DNA of 64,000 nt from Diadema setosum (Eukaryota > Echinodermata > Echinoidea > Diadematoida > Diadematidae), in NCBI GenBank assembly GCA_033980235.1, contig CM067065.1, positions 9,131,328-9,195,327 on the forward strand, written 5' to 3'. The notes under the pieces were generated by a model, which had not been told where the DNA came from, did not search any database, and worked only from the letters and a program-made list of their open reading frames with translations. Both the position numbers and the translations under genes were made by a program. How positions within the stretch are numbered: position 1 is the first letter of the stretch; each line of letters starts with the position of its first letter. Shown here one piece after another: positions 35,405 to 46,174 of this stretch.

Positions 35405-35557
35405 TTTATATCCATACGAAGCCACGATGGTCCATATGCCGAATTTTGGCCTCGATGGAATGTAGAAGATATCCCAGATAAAACCCTTGGAGTTAGCTTG
35501 CGTGTTTTTGAATCGTTTCACACTGATTCCGTCCGGATTTTTCACTTCAACGTGAAG
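35405..35557 (-). CDS. C3: C3-like exon 5: MG2
   Basis: Exactly 51 codons (deduced residues 165-215). The exon starts LHVEVKNPDGISVKRF and ends PKFGIWTIVASYGYK, matching the 'V.NP.G..V..W ... G.W.I.A.Y' pattern of MG2. The acceptor is an AAG (GGTCAAG) rather than the usual CAG; the donor is GTAAGT. Phase 0 at both ends. Confidence 0.93.
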
Positions 35558-36238
35558 CTTGACCAGTTAAAGAGACAGTACAACACTCGAACAAGCTACA
35601 GTTACATAATAACATGACGTCATACACACTGCATTTAAAAGATACCGTACGTGTACATAGCAAAGGATTTACATGAAGCAAGCTTTATATCCATTCTCTT
35701 AACATGTAGATTGCTGCACGACATGAAAAAAAAAATACTCCCAGTATACACTCTAATCTAGCAAGTTCGGGTTGCAATATTCATTATACAGTCAAGGTCC
35801 ATTGAATGTACGGTTGCTTCTAGGCGTTGCAACAACAAAGTGGACTCAATAATTTGAAACAATATGAGGCACGGGATCGAGTATAATGAAGGAGAAGCAA
35901 GTAACAAAATTTATTGTAGGATAACGTGTTTGTAAACTGGCCATACTATATGGACATTCTTCGCACAAGAATTTCAGTACCATCAGTAAGAATTTCAATA
36001 AGAAGTTCAGTACCATCACCTAAAAGGAACATCATTTTCAATTAACTCCATTGTTTTGATGGCCAAGTTATCATTTAGCATCTTTGACTATGAATCTCAA
36101 TTCTCTTCAGTGACAAATAATGAACGATTTCTCTCTTGTGTTGTCGTATCTTACTGACACTCTCTCAGTTCAGATCTGTTGTATGTAAATTGTAAGTATA
36201 TAGTTTTCCTTCTCATGGCAAAGACGCAGTAGACTTAC
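35558..36238 (-). other. C3-like intron 4
   Basis: No recognisable feature. 'cagtaccatca' repeats at about 35,976 and 36,009 as part of a short direct repeat (AAGAATTTCA / AAGAAGTTCA). Confidence 0.5.
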
Positions 36239-36291
36239 AGTGCGGGAAGATGGCAGCATATTCTGATCTAGGGAAATCACGTTGGTTTTTA
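36239..36291 (-). CDS. C3: C3-like exon 4: MG2
   Basis: This is a 53-nt exon with acceptor TTCACTTCCAG and donor GTAAGT. It encodes VKTNVISLDQNMLPSSRT (deduced residues 147-164), matching the conserved 'V..RV..LD..LLP' strand that follows the TDKPIY motif in the family. Phase 1 in, phase 0 out. Confidence 0.92.
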
Positions 36292-37336
36292 CTGGAAGTG
36301 AAAAACAGAATCAAGGCACCATATGATAATCATGTTCAATATGAAACAAAGAGAAACAGACAGACACACAAACACGCACAAAAAACAACAATTCCAATAT
36401 CTACAGAATGATATACACATATCCGAGCAAAGAAAGTGTGATTAAAAAACACCCCATAGTCAGTAATGAATGAAAATGGTAAACACAATTTGTTTGATGA
36501 TGAAATAGACTTCTTTTTGTTATTAAACATTCAAAAGATGTATAAACCTAGAGTCTGTGTGTGCACTTACCTAGATCAGGGATAAAGCCATATAAAATTT
36601 GTTTGGAGGAACCACTTGTTGTTAATTCATTCCTTCGATGCCTTTGATTACATGATTGTTAACTCAGGTTGCAGGATTTTCATAAGCGCCTTATTGTTAG
36701 CTTCTTTACCGTTGTTTCTTAAGAGTTAACATAATAATTATGTTATACGAAATAAAAATATATGATATACTAGATTTTTTTCTAATATTTTACTAGTGAA
36801 CAGATATCTAGAATCCAACCAACTCCATCATTTTTCCCTTTTGAAACATAAGCTTTGAAGAGAAGATTTTGGTTACCAATCGAATAACGAAAGTGAACAA
36901 AAAGTAGTAGCTTTAGATACATCGATACTATAAACATATTCGAAGTTTATCTTGCAAACGAGTAAAAGGCCTGTATGCGATCAAAGCAGTTCGTTGTAGC
37001 CTAATTTGAGAAATGTTGTAAACAATGGCATATCAATTCGTACATTTTTCTCTGTCATTGAAGTTGTTCTTGTTCAATAAATTCCTTCCAGACCACTAAT
37101 TGCTCTATGATTATAGTCAATTTTTCTGTTTGAGATATTAGTGACTGAAGTATAAGCAATTGATCAAGGCAGTGACTAGACTATATTATAACAATCAAAA
37201 TTATAACAACAACTGAGTGCTTGATATAAACACTGCGTTCGTGGCTTTGCGTTGCTTATCTTGTTTGTTTTACACTACGCCCATCTCTTTGGTTGGGAAG
37301 AAATTTATCAATCATTCGTAACTGAAATGCAAGTTT

Positions 37337-37367
<31 letters not shown>

Positions 37368-37384
37368 AGAAAATGGATGTATAC
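36292..37384 (-). other. C3-like intron 3
   Basis: AT-rich, with a (GA)n tract at 37,338-37,362 beside exon 3. Nothing else recognised. Confidence 0.55.
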
Positions 37385-37585
37385 CTTCTGAATCCGGTAT
37401 ATAGATGGGCTTGTCTGTCTGAATAAAGACGAACCCGGATTGAAAGGTCACGAGCACTTCTGTTTCCTTTTGGAACGAGTAGATTGGGTCCAGTGATTTG
37501 ACACCTAGCCTTATGTGGTGCTGGCCAATGTGGCGTGGCAGGTAGTAGGGCCTGACACTGATGGACGTTTTCATTTTACTTGTAC
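37385..37585 (-). CDS. C3: C3-like exon 3: end of MG1 and start of MG2
   Basis: The exon encodes deduced residues 80-147, including YYLPRHIGQHHIRLGVKS and then GFVFIQTDKPIYIPDSE. FIQTDKPIY is a near-invariant signature of MG2 in C3, A2M and TEP proteins. The acceptor is CTGGTCCAG and the donor GTATAC. The phase 1 ends fit both neighbours. A (GA)n tract lies just inside the downstream intron. Confidence 0.96.
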
Positions 37586-38904
37586 CTGGACCAGTGATTT
37601 GGCACAATACAATGTCCAGCTCATATAACTTAGTCAATGTCATGAACATGACATTTGCATATATCACATTGCAATCAATTTTAGCTTTAACATCCAAACC
37701 GAACATGCAAATCCGTGGATGAAATACATTTTGTTGACAAACATACATGTATGTGGAAGTTTTTACTTGGAACAATGACAAGAAATAAAAACAATATGCA
37801 ATTACTTCAGAGAAAAAAAAAAAACTCTCCAAAATTACCTCCCCCCTCAATAAGTAAAAATACAAACACACACATACAGACTGTAAAATAACAAGTATTT
37901 ATCCTAAAGATATGAATAAATGTATGTAGAACTGTATATTCAAATTAATAACAATTTTCAACATATTTTACAGACAACAAAAAGGTTAGTCCATGAAGAA
38001 TGCTACAGCAGTAATACAATGAAAGGGATTATGGTCAACATTTATCGACTCAATGCTTGTTGACTATTGAGCCTCTTTTGGCTTTAAAACTGTAGTTTCA
38101 TAGATCAATAAAGTCACTGTTTCAAGCGGAATGTTATGAGAACTGGCGTGTCCTTGCACGATAACCATTATGCAAATCGTATGTTTTACTGAAAATGACA
38201 CTTATCTAAACAACATTGATAGACACAGTACGATGCTATGCATAACAAGACATTTTTGCCGCTGTTTAATTCTATGTCAAAAGACTTCTCATTTAAGCTT
38301 CGATTGACGTGCACATTTCAGCAATAATTTTTCCTTCTTTTTTGTTTTTGTTTTTGCAATAACCAGATCCCCATATGACTATTACTAGCGTTATATACTA
38401 GAGTAATGAAAAGATGCATGGGCGGTTTTCAGCAGACGTTGCTTTTAAACGTTAAAGTTCAATCTATAATGTCTATGTGGTTCTCCAACTAGGTAACTAT
38501 TATTTAATTGAACGGTTAAACCCACTCGATAATAAATTCTGAAATCCAAATAAACCGAATATAATACACAGGCCACCAGATTCCTGTTTGTATGGAACCT
38601 GACGGGGTCAACGCTCTCATGAAGATATAACTCTCGCCGAGGTGACGAGTTTAACTTTGCTTTCATTGAAAAAAATGAAATTAAATAGAACATTTGATAT
38701 CAGGGAAACAATGCATTTCGGATGTTTAAAATGATTCCCTTTAAAAAAAAATGGCGTTAACCAAAGGACAGCGATAAGGGAATGTGGATAACTACCGCTA
38801 GATCAAGCTATTCAAAATTCAATTCAGCCATCCATGGCATATGACTGATAATTGGTGTTCGAAAAGAAATGAAAATGTACTTAGAATTGTCGCACCCAGT
38901 CGTA

Positions 38905-38945
<41 letters not shown>

Positions 38946-39060
38946 CTCGCCTTCTCTTCATCTGTTTCTCTCTCTCTCTATTTCCTCTGATCTATCTTTT
39001 TTTTTTATTTATGTTTCTTTCTCTCGATAAATGGGTGACATTAACCTAATACACCCACAT

Positions 39061-39095
<35 letters not shown>

Positions 39096-39198
39096 AACAC
39101 ACAATACACATACATAAACAAACTATGCTAACTGGGTATGATTGACGTGGCACATTGCATGCTCTCCCCAAACATGTATACAGGAAAACATGTTTTAC
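37586..39198 (-). other. C3-like intron 2
   Basis: Contains (CT)n at 38,911-38,945 and a (CA)n tract at 39,064-39,103. An open frame at 38,445-38,693 was considered as an exon and rejected, because exons 2 and 3 join directly in phase. Confidence 0.55.
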
Positions 39199-39365
39199 CT
39201 AAAGAGGCGGGAATGACCGTCGTAGAGTTCGTAAGGTGTTTGTTTGAGTTCGGCAAAGTCAAGTACAACATCATGGAGACATCGTGATTGGTTCCGTTCC
39301 AGATTAACAAAACGCTTTCGTTGACACCGACCCGGAACACATTGGGCGCAGTGACGAAGAATAGT
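39199..39365 (-). CDS. C3: C3-like exon 2: macroglobulin domain 1 (MG1)
   Basis: The acceptor is a pyrimidine tract ending TTTTTCTCAG and the donor is GTAAAA. The frame gives FFVTAPNVFRVGVNESVLL, the usual start of MG1 in thioester proteins, at deduced residues 24-80. Three N-glycosylation sequons lie close together (NES, NGT, NST). Phase 2 in and phase 1 out match exons 1 and 3. Confidence 0.92.
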
Positions 39366-42300
39366 CTGAGAAAAAAATATTGAAAAAAGGACGAGTTGCA
39401 TTAATTTTTTTTTTATTTCTTTTTACTTTGATAGCTTTGACAGCCTCCCCTACAATTATATGAGTATCTGAATATAAGAACTCCCAAGTCCATTGGAGGC
39501 CATTTCGATTAAACTTCAAAAAATGAAAAAAAAAAACTTCTTTTTTATTTGTCCAATAATATTCTATTCAACTGTGATGGAAATACAACATTGTATATTC
39601 AAATTAGAACATATATTATCATGGCAATTACCATTTACAATTATTGTGGAGAGGCCATTTTGTGTGAATGACTTAGGTCGTTCTTTGAATCATATGGACT
39701 TGGGTGGTTCCTTGATTCATACACATGATAGGCATCTATAGGAGATGAGAGAAGCGATGAGATAGGGCGCTATAATATGAATGTAAAAATGACCCAAGTC
39801 CTGGACTTGGGTCATTCTTACATTCATATTAGATTTCACTCATTCATTTCAAGCACTTTCGGAGGTAATTTGGATTTATCATTTATACACAAGTTGAGTC
39901 CATGCATAAGCTACAATAACCATTGTCAAACTAAATTTGGCCAAAAATTGGACTTGGGTCGTTCTTATATTTAGGTCTTCATATATGAGGGTCATCTTTT
40001 AATATCACAAATTGACACCTGCATAGCATAACCTTAATTTACATATTTTTACCTTCATTCGTAATGGCATTACAACAAATGGAAACAAAAAATATGTCAA
40101 ACTAAAAGCTAAAATGAGAGACCCTTACTTTTAGATGTTATCATAGATAAGACTTCGAAACTTGCCAGATGAAATTCGGATTAACATTCTTATGATTGAT
40201 GCCATATCTGAAGCAAAAGAGCAAAACGTATTGGACCCAATTCTAAAACCAAATCTTGTATACTTGGGTTACAATAAAGCAAAACATAATTGTGACACAT
40301 GGAACGTAAAGGATAACAAAAAGTAATCAAACAAAGAGAGACGAAAAGGGATCGTGGAATAGAAAAGAGAACATCAAATCATTGATTAATTGTACATTTC
40401 ATTCTTTGTATATCGAAGTCCTCGGGACCCCAGATTTTCTTTCGTTATATCGACATTTCGCTTAAACTGAACAAAAAAAAAAAAAAAACCACAAGAACAT
40501 AGAGCTGATAGTAACATGAGATGAAACAAGGTGAACATTAAGTAGAGAAGTACTGGTAAGATGCTGAGCAGGTTAAATCATGCGGTGGAAATCTGAATAT
40601 ACATAGTATTCACGAGGACTACACATATATTGCATTTAAGATCAAACTTTATTTTTAAATGTTCTCTGGAAACGATGATATCCTGTGGCTCAATGAAGCT
40701 TTGATAGAGTTAATTAAATGGTGCAGGTTGCGTGAATGTGACAGATCTGTATGTAAACAGGGCATGTAGCCTTGTAAGGATAGGCTTGATATATAATCTA
40801 CATTGTATAACTAATACGGCAGTAGTTTTCTTGGAAGCTCGCCCCACAGTTTGGTTTTCAGTATGGACCTTCCACTGTGCGTCTCACATTGTGCTCTCTG
40901 CAGGTCCAAAGGAAAGCAGCTTTCGAAAAGAGATAGCAACCATATCATAATCTATGCTGAAAGAGAATCCATTAAAACCTGCCCTAGCGGCCACACATGT
41001 ATATAGAGCTTCCCACTTCCTGTCTCCTTAAATTGGGTGGCTGCTATTTACAAGTTTGAATGTGCTGGGAACATTATTTCTGTACATATTTAAAAGTCTT
41101 TCCATCATAGGAAATGCAAGCCTGGATTAAAGAGGGCACTCTTGTATGAACCCACACCTAAAGACGATGCTCCGTGATGTCAGGTCAGATGTGCTGCTTG
41201 AGGGGGCAAAAATCAAACAAACAAACAAACAAACAAAACAAAAAACAAAATAGGCCTACGTGTGATAAGCACTTAGATTTAAATCCCTCGCTCCTCTAAA
41301 CGCATAACCGACTGTCTATCATGGAACATGGAACGCATCGTTTACGCGCTCGCTCACTTAATGACGTCATTGGAGCCTCGTCTATACGCATCTTTAAAGG
41401 TCCGAACTTCCGAATAAAACGAATTCGTGCAGCATGTCTAAAATGGTCGAAATGATGTCTGTCTCAGTTTGTGTTTTGGTTCAACCGCTCTACCTGAATG
41501 GTTTTGTCTCCTACCTGTGGACCCTTTAAAGAAAATTTTACTCCCTCACTCAAAGAGAAAAATTCGTGGAAATACGTGTATTGGGCACTTAGTTGTCGAC
41601 GGATAAAATGGATCTCGATCTACATCTATGAATTCACCAATTTTCTTTTCTTTTCTTAATTTTCTCAAATATCGGGCTCATATAGACCTATCCACCCATG
41701 AGGGATGTAAAGATGCATAATTCTTATTCTGAATTAAGAACGTGTCTGAAAAACAAATTTCCCTGGGGAAAATCAAAATTGGTGAATTTCTATATAAAAC
41801 TTGAGTAAAAGTCTTGCAGATTTTTTTTTTCAAACGTTTCAGTTCTTCATATATAATTTCTTTGCCAAAATTTTCATCAGTTGTCTATTTTACATTTTCC
41901 GTTTTCTATTTTCATACGGAGAAAGGTAACGCATACATACAAAAGAATTAGGGTAGATATTCTTGAAGTTAAGTGTTTCGTGGAGATTACCTAAGCAAGA
42001 ATGTCGTCAATTATATAAGAAGGAGAGCTAAATACATCATGATTAGACTTGATCTACAAAAGTTGGGTTTCAGCATACAGATTTTTCCAAGAAAACTTCT
42101 AAATAGTACAACCAAAAATTGCATGGCCCGACTTTCTGAAAGCTCATAAAATCGAACCAACGCTTTGGAAGACCTGAAAAATTATGTTTATAGCATGCAT
42201 TTACGCAAAGATACTAATCAACTGTAACCTGAGATATATCGACTTTCCTAATAACCTAGTTCGGAGTTAGTTCATGGGCGCATTGGTACGAATGACCTTT

Positions 42301-44596
42301 CTCTTTTCTCAGTCGGTTAGGGGCACTTAACTCGTTTTAGAGCGACATAATGCATAAGATTTACATAACAATTTATTGGATTCACAATCCTGTTCAAGTA
42401 AAGAATAGAGTTGCTTAGACCAGATGAACAGAACGATCCGTCAATTTACACTTGGGAAAGCATCCATTTCATTATTTTGCATTGAATGTATCTATATTGA
42501 CAATCCCTATCTATTGATATTGCCAAATATCACTTTTGCTGTCAGGTGGATGTGCTGACAAGCAGCATTTATAAGTATATCATGAATAATCATTACATTA
42601 CAGATGCTTATCCCAGTGAATTTAAAAACCATTATGCATGTTGGTCCGAATAACCTTGTTTCTGCTCATGCGCAAAGTGGAACTACGAACTGGCTTATTG
42701 TTTCGTAAAGGAGAGTCCGATATCAGAAGATTCGGATTCATCTGTATATCATACCGAAACAGCTAAACAAATCTCTGTTTCATATGAATTTTTAGTATGT
42801 AAAATATCACAAAGTTCCACGATCATCCCTCCCACGGGGCACCCCGCAGCGTAGAATAGGAAGTACCTTACAAACACCAAATGCAGATGCCAAGGACACA
42901 AGAAAAAGTAGAAATTTTGTAAAAGAGAAGGATGCAATATCTCATGACATGTGATGCCAATGAAATGGAAAGGGAAATAACAGATACATAGAAGGAGACA
43001 GTGAACAATCATTTTCTTTTTTTTTAATCATGTATAAATTGAGATTAAAATATCTTCTGTAGTGTAAGTAAAACTAATAAGTGTCTGAATTCAGAACAAA
43101 ATTCAAAGAAGTATCATCAATTTGTGCAGCTATGCACTTTGAATACTAAATGAAAATTAGCCTGCTAGGTATGCAATTAATAATACTTATATTTTTACGC
43201 GTCGTAATAATTTATTATCTCGTTTGATAAATGAGCAGCATATCGCAATGGATCAGTGAAATACTAAGATAGTTTGGTAAAGACAAATGTACAAAATATT
43301 TCCTCTTCTTTTTCTTCCAGTCTGGTACAGTCCGCCTCTGGTGTATTATTTTACACCTGCGGTGTAAGTCACAAGGCATGTTGGCCGCCAATATTATAAA
43401 GAGAAGAGACCTGAATTGTAAAAAAAAAAAAAAAAAGACGGGAAAATAATCGCTGCTATTCTCGACAATGACTTCCTGAATAAGTAACATCTGCTTCTCG
43501 TAAACGGGTGGGGGTGTAAAACCAAAAACGCAGAAGAATTGTATTCGGTTTGTTTGTTTGCTTGTCTTTTAATTCATATCTGGAGATTGAATTCGCTTCC
43601 TGAGGTGCTGTAGCACGTTATTTGGAGAAACAAAGAAGTGAAATGGTCTTTCATGAAATAAGACTTCATCAGGGTTGAAACAGGAGTCATATAATAAGAG
43701 AAAGCAAAATAAGAATGACTGATGCCCATAAAGCGGCAGTCGGTAATAGTTATACAAACTTCTCATAAATGTGTAAGGAATATATCTTATATTGCCACGA
43801 GTTAACTCGAGTGCTTATATTTGTATGTACTAGGGACTGGTACTAGAAATGATTTGTATAGAGAGTATAAAAAATGATTACAAACAAAAGAATATCAAGC
43901 GTGTACGTAACACACTTCAGAAATAATGCCAACAAGGTGGTGTCTCTTGCAATTAAAATGGCCTTTTATGCATCTTGGTTTTTATGCCTTTCCCGTACAT
44001 AGATAGCTTAAACAGCAGCTAAAATTGATATAATACAATTAAACGATCTAGGACGATGCGATTACGAAACAAATGAACACAAATCGAGACAAAGCGTAGG
44101 TGATCGACAGTGAATATCAAAATACGGTTCTGCAAGTCATATCTTTCTCAAAAATCACTCCGTGAATATCAAAGGTAAAGAATGATTCACACTGGGAGGC
44201 AGTCAGGAAGATGCTTGTGTCAAAATGGAAACAGATCAGATGGAACAATTTATATCGATGAAGGCAGCACACAATTAACTTTACCTCAATAGAATCTTTA
44301 CCTTTCAACAACGCCTTGTTAATCCTACCTGTTAAAACAATATTGATTTAATTTTCAAAGCGTATAGGGAGGTAATTTCGTTTCCTCCTAAAAATATGAT
44401 AATTGAAGCAACAAGTGATGTGACATCCGTATATCAAAAAAAAAAACATACACTTTTAACATTCTTATTTTTCCCAATACGGTAACAACAGTCCGTAAAA
44501 TGAGTTACCTTTCAGAAATTTAGATAGTACCTAATTTAACAATGTATTGTTGTGACCATGTCACAAATGTGCAAAGTTTATCCAACAATGACTCAC
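39366..44596 (-). other. C3-like intron 1
   Basis: This 5.2-kb first intron holds a GACCCAAGTCC element next to exon 2 (39,469-39,973), a poly-A tract near 40,468, an (AAAC)n stretch near 41,214-41,240, and a small fold-back element near 41,390-41,535 with ends reading CTTTAAAGGTCC and its inverse. The rest is AT-rich sequence with no coding signal that I could support. Confidence 0.6.
39469..39973. repeat. GACCCAAGTCC element, copy 3
   Basis: About 505 bp in intron 1, within 105 bp of exon 2. Left end TGAATATAAGAACTCCC, right end GGACTTGGGTCGTTC. A central hairpin at about 39,774-39,828 has arms that are close to perfect inverses (TGAATGTAAAAATGACCC versus GGGTCATTCTTACATTCA). Confidence 0.88.
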
Positions 44597-44667
44597 GGTC
44601 CCGCCGCTCCGCCTGAAATCATCGTGGCCACCGCAGCCAGAGCCAACCCAAGCTGCCAGCAAGCCAT
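44597..44667 (-). CDS. C3: C3-like exon 1: start codon and signal peptide
   Basis: The exon begins with ATG and encodes MACWQLGLALAAVATMISGG followed by AAG. It has a short hydrophobic core (LGLALAAVA) and small residues suited to signal peptidase cleavage. It ends in CC before a consensus GTGAGT donor (phase 2), which joins exon 2 to restore a proline codon. No upstream in-frame ATG was favoured, because the hydrophobic core begins a few residues after this one. The 5' UTR boundary was not determined. A secreted precursor is expected for a complement component. Confidence 0.85.
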
Positions 44668-45010
44668 AATACTGTAGACCAAGTCTATTTGGCGATGCCG
44701 GTGGTGGATAAAGGGGGGTTTGCAGCAGCAGCTCCTGCGAAGGTACAGTATAGGCGCAGGCAGAGGGAGACAGAAAGAAACCTGCCTCTCGTCAGATTCT
44801 ATACACCTGATCTCTCAGATTCTTCTTCGAGAACTGATGTCGATATTGCATGTGCTAGCCAAATATATGCGATGATCTTTAGGGACCCTGACCATCACCG
44901 ATGTGGAAAGTGCCTTGTCACTACTCCAAGGTCTGTCGAATTGGACTCTTTCTCTTCTTCGAGACCTCGATCTGAACCCTTTGCCTGGACAATGGAAAGT
45001 TCATGAACCT
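44668..45010 (-). promoter_or_regulatory. Upstream flank / probable 5' UTR and promoter of the C3-like gene
   Basis: This stretch directly upstream of the C3 start codon is visibly richer in G+C than its surroundings. It contains two copies of a TCTTCTTCGAG motif (near 44,821 and 44,954 on the plus strand). No convincing TATA box, initiator or splice acceptor could be fixed by eye. A 105-codon open frame exists on the plus strand here, but it resembles no family I recognise and is better explained by base composition. It could hold the 5' UTR and core promoter. Confidence 0.3.
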
Positions 45011-46125
45011 TCTTAATAACGGGCAAACAGATATGCACGTGCCAACAATCTGTGTGCAGACGTGGCAATTTTCGGTTAATGTGCAGAAAGGTACAATAAT
45101 TTAATTGGCAAAAACTTCCTTAAAGAGCCCTGGGAACTTCAAGTTCATCTGAGCATAAAGACAAACTTGAGGACACACATACACTCAGACACCTAAATTT
45201 GGCCATCACCAACATAAGGAACTCGTGAATCAGAAATAAATTTGGACGTACATCTTCTGCCTGTACGAAAGAGACGCCCGTAAAAATACATATTGACATT
45301 GTATCAGTTGAGTTCTTTTTAATTCTCTAGTTGTTGTTTTTCATTTTTCGATGGTTAAAGACGCTTACCTTATTTACAGGGACTCACAGGCTGAAGAAGA
45401 CGTTTGTCTCTCTGCTTTTGTTTTCGAAACACATGTTTAGCAGAAATTGTTTGTATTAAGAGAATAGAAAAGAAAAGTAAATAATTGCCTGCGTTTACGA
45501 AATTTATCGTCTGGTTGAGTGTTATGAATGATGCTTAGTTGAATGATGCGGTAATTGCTTCTAACTTTAAAGTCGCAGGATGGCACCACCTAAGGACAGA
45601 GACTTTTGGTGCCATGTCCCTACAACATTATTGGTCAACCCTTTGTGTTCCACATTTAATCCCTATCCTGAGGAATGTGTGTGAAATTTGTGCAAATTTG
45701 ACTCATTGGAAGAAAAAGGTTTAATTTAAACGCTTTCACACTGACTACGCTGTCGAACTCGGTACGAATGGAAATATTAAAGGGGAATTTTCATATTTTC
45801 ACAGCATGTAGTACATAATTCGAAAGGTCCATGTATAGATTTGTGAAATTGGCTGGGTGATCTTGAACTGAAAAAAAGGTACTCTGAAAAAAAATCGTTC
45901 ACAAAATTACACTGAGCAATGATGATTTGGAGCCTCACATTTTTCAGACTTTAGCAGTGTAATACCATTACAATACGGCTTGCTTAACATGTTTTCCTGT
46001 CAGAGCTGCCTGTGTGAAAAGTATGCATGCCGTCTTCTTTTGTTCTTTCTCCTAGTCACAAGAAGAGCAAGAACAATGATAATAATGATAATGATAATGA
46101 TTGTGATGATGATATTGATCATATC

Positions 46126-46174
<49 letters not shown>

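Larger units (their letters stand above)
1161..44667 (-). other. C3: Complement C3-like gene (5' half, 20 exons, continues beyond left edge)
   Basis: This is a gene-level entry for the thioester-protein family member encoded on the minus strand. Twenty exons with GT-AG borders join without a phase conflict, giving 2,535 coding nt (845 codons). The order of motifs is signal peptide, MG1 (FVTAPNVFRVGV), MG2 (FIQTDKPIY), MG3-MG6, the loop GYDVGCGPGGG, tetra-arginine, an anaphylatoxin-like cysteine segment, FRETWFFE, and the A2M segment ending in LPYSVVR. In vertebrate C3 the tetra-arginine site is cut to give beta and alpha chains; here it falls at deduced residues 668-671, close to the human position. 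The tetra-arginine and the following CC-containing segment favour C3/C4/C5 over alpha-2-macroglobulin or CD109. The thioester GCGEQ region, C345C domain and stop codon are not in the window. The product would be a secreted opsonin precursor. Assignment to C3 rather than C4 or C5 is inference. Confidence 0.93.

Noticed and set aside
38445..38693. Open frame between C3 exons 2 and 3 considered as an exon
   Set aside because: Exons 2 and 3 join in phase and give continuous MG1; the frame lacks family motifs.
44689..45006. 105-codon open frame on the plus strand upstream of C3
   Set aside because: No recognisable domain, no clear splice sites; best explained by the GC-richer C3 upstream flank.
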